Shown: piece after piece, positions 56,118-64,000 of the stretch
Layout: every line of letters begins with the position of its first letter
How positions within the stretch are numbered: position 1 is the stretch's first letter
Made by a program: the position numbers and the translations under genes
Assembly: GCF_900089955.1 (NCBI RefSeq)
Contig: NZ_FLQX01000107.1
Span: 43,143 to 107,142 of the forward strand
Source of the DNA: Candidatus Accumulibacter aalborgensis
GTDB taxonomy: Bacteria; Pseudomonadota; Gammaproteobacteria; Burkholderiales; Rhodocyclaceae
Reading direction: 5' to 3'
DNA: 64,000 bases
The notes under the pieces: generated by a model
The model's database searches: none
Told to the model about the DNA's origin: nothing
Seen by the model: only the letters and a program-made list of their open reading frames with translations

Positions 56118-57416
56118 ATGAACGAAGTTGCTGACACGAGAAATTCATTCTCCGCCGATGCCACCATCCTCGTCGTCGATGACGAGCCGGCCAATCTCGC
56201 CGTACTCAATGAGGTACTGCAGCCTTATTTCCGTGTTCGGGTCGTCCGTTCGGGCGCCGATGCACTACGCGCGGTCGCCACCGAGCCTTGGCCGGACCTC
56301 ATGCTGCTCGATGTCATGATGCCGGAAATGGATGGTTACAAGGTGCTGGCACGTTTGCGCGAAGCACCGGCCAACCGCGACTTGCCGGTGATCTTCGTCA
56401 CCGCGATGGATTCGATTGAAAATGAGCGGCGCGGGCTCGAACTCGGCGCTGTCGATTACATCACCAAGCCGATCAGCCCTGCCATCGTCCTCGCCCGGGT
56501 ACGCAACCAGCTCGAACTCAAGCGTGCGCGCGACTGGCTGGCCAATCAAAACGCCTATTTGAGCAAAGAGGTGGAGCGGCGCGTGCAGGAAAATCAGCAG
56601 GCCCAGCTTCAATTACTGCAGTCCGAAAAGCTGGCAGCCATAGGCTTGCTGGCTGCTGGTCTGGCTCATGAGATCAATAATCCCGTGTGCTTTGTCAGAT
56701 CCAATCTGGGCTCCCTGGCAGGCTATTTGCAGGACCTCTTCGATCTGCTCGACGCCTATGGCGCACTCGAGAAAAGCTGCCCAGCGGATGCCCTGCCGTC
56801 GACCATAAGAGATCTCAAGATACGGACTGATTACGCCTTCATTCGGCAAGACTGTGGTCAGTTGATTTCGGAGTCCCAGGAAGGGATAGGCCGTGTCGCT
56901 CAGCTGGTGAGCGATCTGAAGAGCTTTTCGCGAGCCGATGATAAACAGTGGCGGTCGGTCATTCTGCATACCGGACTCGACTCCACCCTGAATATTATCG
57001 GCAACGAGATCAAGTACCACTGCACCTTGAAAAAGGCTTACGGAAACATTCCCGAGGTTTATTGCCTTCCTTCACAGATCAACCAGGTCTTCCTGAATTT
57101 GCTGGTCAACGCAGCCCAGGCCATACCAGGAAAAGGCGAAATCACGATCACCACCGGACAAGCCGGCAGCGAAGTCTTTGTAACGATTGCCGACACCGGC
57201 GCTGGCATAGCCAACGAAGACTTGCCCCGTTTGTTCGATCCGTTCTTCACCACCAAGCCGGTCGGCCAGGGGACCGGGCTTGGCCTTTCGATTGCCTATG
57301 GCATCGTGCAGAAGCACCTGGGTCGCATCGACGTCAAAAGCACGGTCGGCAAGGGAACAGCGTTCACGGTCTGGCTACCGATCAAGCCATCGCCGGCGAC
57401 TTCATCCGCTGAGTAA
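56118..57416 (+). CDS. Receiver-histidine kinase protein
   Basis: 432 residues: an N-terminal receiver (ILVVDDEPANLAVL; phospho-acceptor Asp in LMLLDVMMP; Lys in DYITKP), a coiled linker (about 145-175), and a kinase with LAHEINNPVCFVRSNL (phosphorylated His) and ATPase boxes TGAGIANEDLPRLFDPFFTTK and GTGLGLSIAYG. Cytoplasmic. It probably takes its signal from the hybrid kinase 13 bp upstream. Confidence 0.93.
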   Translation: MNEVADTRNSFSADATILVVDDEPANLAVLNEVLQPYFRVRVVRSGADALRAVATEPWPDLMLLDVMMPEMDGYKVLARLREAPANRDLPVIFVTAMDSIENERRGLELGAVDYITKPISPAIVLARVRNQLELKRARDWLANQNAYLSKEVERRVQENQQAQLQLLQSEKLAAIGLLAAGLAHEINNPVCFVRSNLGSLAGYLQDLFDLLDAYGALEKSCPADALPSTIRDLKIRTDYAFIRQDCGQLISESQEGIGRVAQLVSDLKSFSRADDKQWRSVILHTGLDSTLNIIGNEIKYHCTLKKAYGNIPEVYCLPSQINQVFLNLLVNAAQAIPGKGEITITTGQAGSEVFVTIADTGAGIANEDLPRLFDPFFTTKPVGQGTGLGLSIAYGIVQKHLGRIDVKSTVGKGTAFTVWLPIKPSPATSSAE

Positions 57417-57450
57417 GCGGTCAAGCCTCGCAGGCGACTGCCGGGATGGC

Positions 57451-57726
57451 TCAGTCGTTCTTCATCTCTTCCGCCATGTCGCGCATTGTCTTTCTCGGCG
57501 TTGTCAAATCCAGCCTGGGACAAGGTGCCGCAGAATTGTTGATGATCACCAAATGCCCTTGGGGAACTTTCTTCTGGACTTCGTCGTTGAGCGAAACGGT
57601 ATCCATTGGAATGGGTGCGCGAGTGCCCCGCCAGACCAGCTCGTTGGCTGGCGAATAGATCAGATAGCACGCCGAAGATGCCGCAGTTGAAACGACAAGT
57701 GCCAGAAAAGCGAATATTGCCTTCAT
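57451..57726 (-). CDS. Small secreted protein of unknown function
   Basis: 91 residues with a signal peptide (MKAIFAFLALVVSTAASSA) and a mature part with two Cys (ACYLIY, APCPRL) that could form a disulfide. ANELVWRGTRAPIPMD and VIINNSAAPCP recall small periplasmic proteins of betaproteobacteria without known role. Convergent with the kinase gene before it. Confidence 0.7.
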   Translation of the reverse strand: MKAIFAFLALVVSTAASSACYLIYSPANELVWRGTRAPIPMDTVSLNDEVQKKVPQGHLVIINNSAAPCPRLDLTTPRKTMRDMAEEMKND

Positions 57727-57852
57727 CGGTAGACCTCTTGATAGTTCTGCGACGACCTGCGAGCGTGCTGGTGAGCGCTGTAATCGTAGCTCAACTTGTC
57801 AACGGCGTACAGTCGAGGGAGGACGTTTGGCAGGCAGTCGGCGGTCGACACC

Positions 57853-58881
57853 TCAGAGGTAACGCGTCACGTCGTCAAAATTGATCTTCTGCGGAGACGG
57901 CAGTTCCGTGCGCGCGACGCGCGCCAGAACAAAAGCTCTGCGCATGGGTGGCGAACCGCTCAGTTCGGCAACGGCAAAATCGACGTCGGCAGCCGGGTCG
58001 GTGCTGGTTTCATCGAGCATCACGTTCATTGGGCTGAGCCGCAATCGCCTTGGCTCGATGTGCAGGTAACGTTGCGGGTGGTCAAGCACCGACTTCAGGC
58101 ATTCGAGTTCCGCTTCCAGTACCGATTCACTGCCGCCTAGCGTTTCCAGTTGCCGCTCGTTTTCCAGCAGTTCCACCTGCAGTCTGGCCTGCTCGCTGCG
58201 CGGCGCCGGCGCATCGCCGAGCATTGATCCGAGTCCTGGCCCGTGCTGCTGAAGCAAGCGCAGGCGTGCCCGGATCAGCGAACGAGTCCCCTGCAGTTCC
58301 AGTCTTTCGACCCGCTCGGCGCCTATCTCGGACAAGGCGTGGGCAACCAGATACTCGAAGACCTCGACGCCCACGACACGGCGTAGCAGCGCCTGGTCGC
58401 GGTCGCAGAGGCGCGCCCGGTGGTCCGAAAAGCTCACGCTGGTCTGCGCCACATCGCGCTGCACCATGTCTCCGTGCATCGCCATCCCGAAGACGCGCTG
58501 CTCGTTGAAGGCCATGCCCAGGACCAGGTAGGCCTCATTGATTTCCGGGAACCTGTCGAAGAGGGTGCGCAGACTTTCCGAGCGGCCGAGGACGGCCGGG
58601 ATATCCGACGGTGCGACGAAGAATGCCCGCAGGGCCGGATCGGACGACCAAAGCGCAGATGAAACCGGTCGCACGGCCGGCAGCGCCTGGACCTGCGCGC
58701 CGAGGAATTCGACCGTGGTCTCGACGGAAGCGGTCAGGCGCTTGTGGCAGTTCGACAGCAGCTTGAGTCGGGGATTGGTCAGTGTGATCGCTTGGTCGAC
58801 AGCCCAGCGGACCGTCTCGTCGGATAGCCTATCCGGATCGAATTGACCGGCCCGATTCTTGAACCAGTCGAGAATTCCCAT
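57853..58881 (-). CDS. Unknown cytoplasmic protein
   Basis: 342 residues, no signal peptide or membrane helix. It begins MGILDWFKNRAGQFDPDRL; the middle is helical with long Arg/Glu/Leu stretches (about 195-270) consistent with a coiled coil. I do not recognise the family. GGAGG lies nine bases before ATG 58881. Divergent from the GNAT gene. Confidence 0.75.
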   Translation of the reverse strand: MGILDWFKNRAGQFDPDRLSDETVRWAVDQAITLTNPRLKLLSNCHKRLTASVETTVEFLGAQVQALPAVRPVSSALWSSDPALRAFFVAPSDIPAVLGRSESLRTLFDRFPEINEAYLVLGMAFNEQRVFGMAMHGDMVQRDVAQTSVSFSDHRARLCDRDQALLRRVVGVEVFEYLVAHALSEIGAERVERLELQGTRSLIRARLRLLQQHGPGLGSMLGDAPAPRSEQARLQVELLENERQLETLGGSESVLEAELECLKSVLDHPQRYLHIEPRRLRLSPMNVMLDETSTDPAADVDFAVAELSGSPPMRRAFVLARVARTELPSPQKINFDDVTRYL

Positions 58882-59239
58882 TTTCCGCATCCTCCGATGA
58901 AAAAGTTGCTTGTCGATATGTCTGCCCGCCTGCTGGCGGCTGCTGATGATCCCGTGCAAGATGGTGACTCCCGCTATCTGGCAGCAGGTACTGCCATCGG
59001 GACCGCGATCTGTACCCGGTGAACCTGACTTGACGAGTGGCAGGTCGGTGGCTGCCTTTATCTTACATCCTGTCAGGCCACTTCGGTTTGACACGATCAA
59101 TGGCCAGTCCCCCTGCAGATACGCCGGGTAGGGTCAGGGTATAATCTGTAGCGCATCTTGCCACCCGCTTTCCCTTTCTGTGCTGATGCTGCGAAACGCC
59201 TGACTCTGGTCCGACAGAGCAGGAGACTAGGGGAATAGA
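58882..59239. other. Divergent intergenic region
   Basis: Holds the promoters of the unknown gene (minus) and of the GNAT-fabI pair. A perfect TATAAT at 59140-59145 faces the GNAT gene; no good -35 is seen. Confidence 0.45.
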
Positions 59240-59785
59240 ATGGACGCTGGCTTCTCTGACATCGACGTCACTTTGCGCGACGGGCGTGTGGTGCACTTCC
59301 GGGCTGTCGGCACTGCCGACGAGCGTGAACTTCTGCAGGCCTTCGAGCGGCTGAGCCCGGAGATCCTCTACATGCGCTTCATGCACGTTGTCCGGGAACC
59401 CAACCTGGACCGCTTGCGGAAGCGCCTGGCATCCTTTCCGGAGAGCGGCGTCGGGATGGTCGCTACGGTGCCGGCTGCCGACGGGATCGATATCGTCGGC
59501 GGCGCCTTCTTTGTGATCGGCAATGACTCGGCGACCTGCGAGTTCGCGATCACCGTGTCGCCTGACTATGGCCGGACGGGGCTCGGGCAAGCACTCATGA
59601 GCCTGCTCATTGATGCCGCGAAACGGCGCGGGCTCAAGGAGATGGCGGGTTTCGTGCTGGCGGTCAACGGGCCGATGTTGCGACTCGCTGCCCGCCTCGG
59701 CTTTGTCATCTCACCGGACCCCGACGACTGGTCGGTCAAAATTTGCCGGCTGCAGCTCGATGGCCTGTCGCAGGCCCAGCCTTGA
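59240..59785 (+). CDS. GNAT family N-acetyltransferase
   Basis: 181 residues. The acetyl-CoA loop is YGRTGLGQALMSLLIDAAKRRG near 113-134 (Q/RxxGxG/A pattern), with FAITVSPDY before it and LRLAARLGFV after it. It resembles the acetyltransferase domain of protein acetyltransferases (Pat-like), including RFMHVVREP near 50. The target is not known. FabI follows after 23 bp. Confidence 0.88.
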   Translation: MDAGFSDIDVTLRDGRVVHFRAVGTADERELLQAFERLSPEILYMRFMHVVREPNLDRLRKRLASFPESGVGMVATVPAADGIDIVGGAFFVIGNDSATCEFAITVSPDYGRTGLGQALMSLLIDAAKRRGLKEMAGFVLAVNGPMLRLAARLGFVISPDPDDWSVKICRLQLDGLSQAQP

Positions 59786-59808
59786 TTACCCACTGAGGAG
59801 CACCATAA

Positions 59809-60642
59809 ATGACGCAGATCAACCCCACCGAAGCGTTCTTTCTCGACCTTGAGAAGAAGGTGAAAGGGCCGGCAGGCGCGCTCGAAGGCAAGAAAGCGCT
59901 GGTCATCGGAATCGCCAACAACCAGTCCATCGCCTACGGCTGCGCGCTCGCTTTCCGCGCGCTAGGCGCCAGCGTCGCGATGACCTACCTCAACGAAAAG
60001 AGCAAGCCGTACACCCAGTCGCTGGCCGATCACCTGGGTGTCGATCCGGCGCTTTATCTGCCCTGCGATGTGCGCGTCCCAGGGCAGCTCGAGGCCGTTT
60101 TCGACGCGATCGGCAGAACCTGGGGCAAACTCGACATCGCACTACATTCCATCGCCTTCGCGCCACGCGAGGACCTCCATGGCCGAGTCACCGATTGCTC
60201 GCGCGACGGATTCCTGATGGCCATGGACGTTTCCTGTCACTCGTTCATCCGCATGGCGAAACTCGCCGAGCCGCTGATGACCGACGGAGGCTCGCTGTTC
60301 ACAATGAGCTACTACGGTGCCGAGAAGGTGGTCGATCGATACAACCTCATGGGCCCGGTGAAAGCGGCGCTGGAGGCATCCGCAAGGTATCTTGCCGCCG
60401 AGCTGGGGCCGAAGGGGATTCGTGTGCACCCGATCTCGCCTGGCCCGATCAAGACTCGGGCGGCTACCGGCATCGATCGCTTCGACGAGTTGATGGATAT
60501 GGCCGCGGCGCGCGCACCGAGCCGCATGTTGGTGACCATCGAGGATGTCGGCATGGCAACGGCCTTCCTCGCTTCGGACTACGCCAAGCTCATCACCGGC
60601 GAGACGATGCACATCGACGGCGGCTATCACATCGTCGGTTGA
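59809..60642 (+). CDS. fabI: Enoyl-ACP reductase FabI
   Basis: 277 residues of the short-chain reductase superfamily. NADH-binding VIGIANNQSIAYGCALAF near 32-49 and the catalytic pattern Tyr-x6-Tyr-x6-Lys as SYYGAEKVVDRYNLMGPVKAAL near 165-186. It has an N-terminal extension of about 25 residues, and SYYG replaces the usual TYLG, so it may be a second FabI type. The last step of each fatty-acid elongation round. Confidence 0.92.
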   Translation: MTQINPTEAFFLDLEKKVKGPAGALEGKKALVIGIANNQSIAYGCALAFRALGASVAMTYLNEKSKPYTQSLADHLGVDPALYLPCDVRVPGQLEAVFDAIGRTWGKLDIALHSIAFAPREDLHGRVTDCSRDGFLMAMDVSCHSFIRMAKLAEPLMTDGGSLFTMSYYGAEKVVDRYNLMGPVKAALEASARYLAAELGPKGIRVHPISPGPIKTRAATGIDRFDELMDMAAARAPSRMLVTIEDVGMATAFLASDYAKLITGETMHIDGGYHIVG

Positions 60643-60702
60643 ACGAGGCTCACCTCGCCCTCACACCCTCGTAGTCAGCCCGGCAAATGCGCAGTTCTGT
60701 GT

Positions 60703-61887
60703 TCACAGGGCCAGCAGTTTGCGGGTGTGGTGGGCGATCATCAACTCTTCGTTGGTCGGCACCACCCACGCCGAGACCCGGCTGCCGGTACGGCTGATGC
60801 GCAGGCTACCCTGCTCATTGGCAGCCTCATCGATTTCGACGCCCAGCCAGGACGCTTTTTCGCAAACGAGTTGGCGAATACGGGCGCTGTTTTCGCCAAT
60901 CCCGGCGGTGAACACCAGTGCGTCGAGGCCGCCGAGAACGGCGGCGAGCGCGCCCAGTTCGCGGCTGATGCGGTAGACAAAATGCTCGATCGCCAGCCGG
61001 GCACGCGGCGCGTCGCTGGCCAGCAGAACACGCATATCGTTGCCGATACCCGACAGGCCGAGCAGGCCGGAGCGCTTGTAGAGCAGATCCTCGATCTCTT
61101 TGGCGCTCAAGCCTTCCTGCTGGAGCAGGTAGAGGACGATGCCGGGATCCATGTTGCCCGGCCGGGTGCCCATCAGCAGACCGTCGAGCGCGGTGAAGCC
61201 CATCGAACTCGTCACACTGCGACCGTCATGGATCGCGCACATGCTGGCGCCGCTGCCCAGGTGGGCGACGACCACCCGCCCGCTGGCAATCTCGGGCGCG
61301 ACGGATGGCAGGGTTGTGGCGATGTATTCGTAGGACAGCCCATGGAAGCCGTAACGCCGGATACCGCGCTCGTAGTATTCGTAGGGCAGACCATACAACT
61401 GCCCGACGATGTCCTGGCTGCGGTGGAAAGCGGTATCGAAGCAGGCGACTTGCGGCAGGTCCGGCTGCACCTCCTGCACGGCGCGGATCGCGGCCAGGTT
61501 GTGCGGCTGATGCAGTGGCGCCAGCGGCACGTAGGTTTCCAGCCGGGTCATTGCCGCCGGCGTGATCAGCAGTGGTGCCGAGTACTCGGGGCCGCCATGC
61601 ACCACCCGGTGACCGACGCCGGCCAGGACGCTGCCCTGAAAACGCGAGCGCAGCAGTCCGGCAATTCGCTGCAGTGCCTGCGCATGGGTGGCCACCTCGC
61701 TCATGTCCCACTGTTCGTCGACCATCCGCTCGCCGGCGCCGTCCTTGACCTTGAGGCGTGGCGCCGTTCCCAGGCCCTCGATCTGGCCGACGGCAACAGG
61801 ATGCATCGACCCGGCCGCCGGTAGCGCAAATACCGAAAACTTGAGGCTTGACGAGCCGGCATTGAGTACCAGTATCACTTTTTCCAT
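60703..61887 (-). CDS. ackA: Acetate kinase
   Basis: 394 residues. ASKHA motifs VLVLNAGSSSLKFSVF near 5-20 (ILVLNAGSSSLK), GHRVVHGGPEYS near 92, FDTAFH near 150, GFHGLSYEYI and FTAGIGENS near 325. It converts acetate and ATP to acetyl phosphate reversibly. AGGAG lies ten bases before ATG 61887. The Pta-like gene precedes it, with a 1-bp gap. Confidence 0.95.
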   Translation of the reverse strand: MEKVILVLNAGSSSLKFSVFALPAAGSMHPVAVGQIEGLGTAPRLKVKDGAGERMVDEQWDMSEVATHAQALQRIAGLLRSRFQGSVLAGVGHRVVHGGPEYSAPLLITPAAMTRLETYVPLAPLHQPHNLAAIRAVQEVQPDLPQVACFDTAFHRSQDIVGQLYGLPYEYYERGIRRYGFHGLSYEYIATTLPSVAPEIASGRVVVAHLGSGASMCAIHDGRSVTSSMGFTALDGLLMGTRPGNMDPGIVLYLLQQEGLSAKEIEDLLYKRSGLLGLSGIGNDMRVLLASDAPRARLAIEHFVYRISRELGALAAVLGGLDALVFTAGIGENSARIRQLVCEKASWLGVEIDEAANEQGSLRISRTGSRVSAWVVPTNEELMIAHHTRKLLAL

Positions 61888-61888
61888 C

Positions 61889-63301
61889 TCAGGCTCCTGT
61901 CTTCTTTGGCGATTGACCTGCCGCCGCACTGGCCATCAGGCAGGCCACCGCGCACGAGGCAAGTTTGGTCCGTTCGTTGTCGGCCCGGCTGGTCAGGATG
62001 ATCGGCACGCGTGCGCCGAGCACGATACCGGCGCCATCGGCATGGCTCATGAAGGTGAGCTGCTTGGCGAGGATGTTGCCGGCCGCGAGATCAGGGACGA
62101 GAAGGATATCCGGATCGCCAGCGACAACCGAATCGATCTTTTTGATCCGTGCGGCTTCCTTGCTGATCGCGTTGTCGAAGGCCAGCGGACCATCGACCAG
62201 CGCGCCGGTAATCTGGCCGCGGTCGGCCATCTTGCACAGCGAGGCGGCGTCGGTCGTGCAAACCATCCGTGAATTGACTCCCTCGACCGCACAAATGATC
62301 GCCACCTTGGGTCGCGCAATGCCCAGGACGAGTGCCAGATCGATCGCGTTCTGGCAGATGTCGCGCTTGGTATCGAGATCGGGAGCGATGTTGATCGCCG
62401 CGTCGGTGACTATCAGCGGCTTGTGGTAGGTCGGTACGTCCATCAAAAAGGCGTGCGTGATGCGCCGCTCGGTGCGCAGCCCGGTGTCCCGATGGACCAC
62501 TGCGCTCATCAGTTCGTCGGTGTGCAGGCTGCCCTTCATCAGTGCCGCCGCCTTACCAAGGCGAACCAGTTCAACGGCCCGAAAAGCGGCTGCATGGCTG
62601 TGCGCCACGTCTTCGATCTGCACGTCGGCAAGATCGAAGCCGTGCTGCTCGGCGAGCGCGTGCAGCCTGGCCAGCGGTCCGACCAGAATCGGTTCGATCA
62701 GTCTCGCGCGCCTGGCCTGCAAGGCCGCGCCGAGCGAAGATTGGTCACAGGGATGCACGACTGCCACCGCCACCGGTGGCAGTTGCCGGCAGCGTTCGAT
62801 GAGCGTCTCGAAGCGGTCGTGGCTCTGGATCGATACCTGCGCCGCGTCCGGACGTTCCATCGTGATCCTGACCTCTGGTGCGACTACCCGGGCGGTGCCG
62901 GTCATGATCGTCTCACCGCGTGCGTTGAGGCCGCGGCAGTCGAAGGTCACTCGCCGGCGTGCGGCATCCCTGGCTGTGACGGTGATCGAGATCGTCACCT
63001 GCTCACCGATAGGCACCGGTGCCAGAAACTCCAGATCCTGCCCCGAGTGTACCGTTCCCGGGCCAGGGAGCTGGTTGCCGAGCAGGCCGGAAACCAGCGC
63101 GCCCAGCCACATGCCGTGTGCGCCGAGGTCGGATGGGCCGAGCTGCCGGTCGAGTTCGCTGTCCAACTGCGTTGGACTGATGTCGCCCGAAACGGCCGCG
63201 AAAAGCTGTACATCGCGCAAGGTCAGGGTGTGGGTGATGCTCGCCGAGTCGCCGATGTGTATTTCGTCGAAGCACCGATTCCGGAGGGTTTGTGAGTTCA
63301 T
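61889..63301 (-). CDS. Bifunctional MaoC/enoyl-CoA hydratase-phosphate acetyltransferase
   Basis: 470 residues. The first 150 residues are a MaoC-like hotdog domain (DSELDRQLGPSDLGAHGMWLGALVSGLLG). The rest is a PTA/PTB domain (about 165-465) with ALMKGSLHTDELMSAVV and GDPDILLVPDLAAGNILAKQL. The pair with ackA links acetyl-CoA to acetate, central to acetate-fed life. ATG 63301 (MNSQTLRNR) is the family start; the frame continues upstream without conserved sequence. Confidence 0.9.
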   Translation of the reverse strand: MNSQTLRNRCFDEIHIGDSASITHTLTLRDVQLFAAVSGDISPTQLDSELDRQLGPSDLGAHGMWLGALVSGLLGNQLPGPGTVHSGQDLEFLAPVPIGEQVTISITVTARDAARRRVTFDCRGLNARGETIMTGTARVVAPEVRITMERPDAAQVSIQSHDRFETLIERCRQLPPVAVAVVHPCDQSSLGAALQARRARLIEPILVGPLARLHALAEQHGFDLADVQIEDVAHSHAAAFRAVELVRLGKAAALMKGSLHTDELMSAVVHRDTGLRTERRITHAFLMDVPTYHKPLIVTDAAINIAPDLDTKRDICQNAIDLALVLGIARPKVAIICAVEGVNSRMVCTTDAASLCKMADRGQITGALVDGPLAFDNAISKEAARIKKIDSVVAGDPDILLVPDLAAGNILAKQLTFMSHADGAGIVLGARVPIILTSRADNERTKLASCAVACLMASAAAGQSPKKTGA

Positions 63302-63835
63302 GATCTGCTCGCTGGAGGGAGGGAGAATAGGTATGCGATCGGCGCTGGATCTCCGCGCGCACCCTTCACGGCACTGATCATTATAGCTTGGCCGGCGCGA
63401 GACGAATCGGCGACCGAAATCAGGACCGTTCCCGGACCTTGGGCCGATGCGAGTCTCCCTTGTGGCCGGCCAGAATGCGCGGGCGCCAGGTGGCGGGCGG
63501 GGAGCCCACTCACTCCACGAAGGCTCGACTGAATGCATTCGTGCTGGAGTACAGTCTGTTCGGCATCGCAACGCAGTGATGTCTGGAAGAAACCCTGATA
63601 GACTTAAACATGGTCCGGTAAAGAACGACAAGAGGCCGGGCAGCCTGTCGGATTTTTCAGTGCCTGCCAAGATATATGCCATGGAGGTTTGTCTCTGAGT
63701 TACCGGGTTCCCCATCTCCAACTTCATCGTCGTCGGCCGAGAGACCGACTTTATGCCGTAGTCGAGGGGGTTGCACCAGGGTCACTTGGCTCCCAAGGCA
63801 GCCAGCCACTCCAGATTTCCCCAGCAGGAGCCGTC
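63302..63835. other. Intergenic region before the RND gene
   Basis: About 530 bases between divergent genes. I find no convincing gene, tRNA or repeat; it probably holds the promoters of the pta-ackA pair and the RND operon. Confidence 0.5.
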
Positions 63836-64000
63836 ATGTCGTCGATCTCATTATCGTATTCCGCTGTAGCGCAAGCGGTCCGGCGGGCCACCCTGGGTCT
63901 GGCCGGCGTGGCGCTTCTGTTCACGGCAGCTTGTGAAAAGGAGAAGCCGGCGGCGGCGCCGCCGCCGGTAGTGGAAGTGGTGACGGTGGCGCAGCAGGAC
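63836..64000 (+). CDS. RND efflux membrane fusion protein, partial
   Basis: 55 codons before the window ends. A lipoprotein signal ends in LFTAAC (Cys near 33), then a Pro/Ala-rich spacer and VVEVVTVAQQD, the usual start of the first beta strand of AcrA-type adaptor proteins. AGGAG lies six bases before ATG 63836. The 3' part and any pump genes lie outside the window. Confidence 0.8.
   Translation, partial: MSSISLSYSAVAQAVRRATLGLAGVALLFTAACEKEKPAAAPPPVVEVVTVAQQD

Noticed and set aside
59090..59102. FNR-like TTGAC-ATCAA near the unknown gene
   Set aside because: The spacer is three bases, not four, so the halves do not lie on the same helical face.

Overview
The window reads as a chromosome segment of a GC-rich betaproteobacterium, most likely Rhodocyclales and close to the polyphosphate-accumulating genus Candidatus Accumulibacter. 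The grounds are the gene content (PPK2, PAS/GGDEF proteins of Accumulibacter style, MaoC-phosphotransacetylase plus acetate kinase, AmmeMemoRadiSam genes) and the overall codon use. This placement is an inference from recognition; no database search was run.

Layout. 1-5.8 kb: a heme-copper oxidase superfamily locus (heme O synthase, catalytic subunit I, CuA subunit II, a one-helix small subunit) on the minus strand, divergent from two different heme A synthases. Subunit I has Gln where oxidases carry the cross-linked Tyr, so it may be an NO reductase of the eNOR type; an FNR/Dnr-like box lies at class II spacing upstream. 5.9-9.2 kb: an AT-richer accessory island with one large gene (PfkB-like N-terminal region plus AAA+ ATPase), bracketed by inverted copies of a GTTGGGGT palindrome and carrying a 112-bp palindromic element inside its reading frame. 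9.2-10.9 kb: copper chaperones (PCuAC, SCO) that belong functionally with the oxidase locus. 11-15.5 kb: diguanylate cyclase, PIN protein, L-2-hydroxyglutarate oxidase-like enzyme and DnaQ-like exonuclease. 15.8-20.2 kb: plus-strand small housekeeping genes, two tandem beta-hydroxyacid dehydrogenases and a LEA-type lipoprotein apparently starting with AUA. 20.2-26.5 kb: two Hsp70-family genes and DUF2760, with a DUF4160/DUF2442 pair inserted in the opposite direction. 26.8-27.9 kb: relics (ccdA with broken ccdB, a WD40 fragment, palindromes).

27.9-32.9 kb: ChrR-like cupin, DUF599 membrane protein, the AmmeMemoRadiSam operon and tRNA-Val(GAC). 33-43 kb: core genes (lolA, ftsK, a Crp/Fnr regulator, trxB, Smr, PII, nadE, ppa, two GSTs). 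43-48 kb: a large GGDEF-EAL receptor next to a periplasmic binding lipoprotein. 48-51 kb: ppk2 and fetAB. 51.2-57.4 kb: three consecutive genes that look internally collapsed, all still in frame, followed by two intact histidine kinases. 57-64 kb: two unknown proteins, a GNAT, fabI, ackA, a MaoC-Pta fusion and the start of an RND membrane fusion protein.

The most interesting items are the Tyr-less oxidase/NO reductase under an FNR-like promoter, the PfkB-AAA island with an in-frame palindromic insert, and the run of three in-frame shrunken signalling genes.
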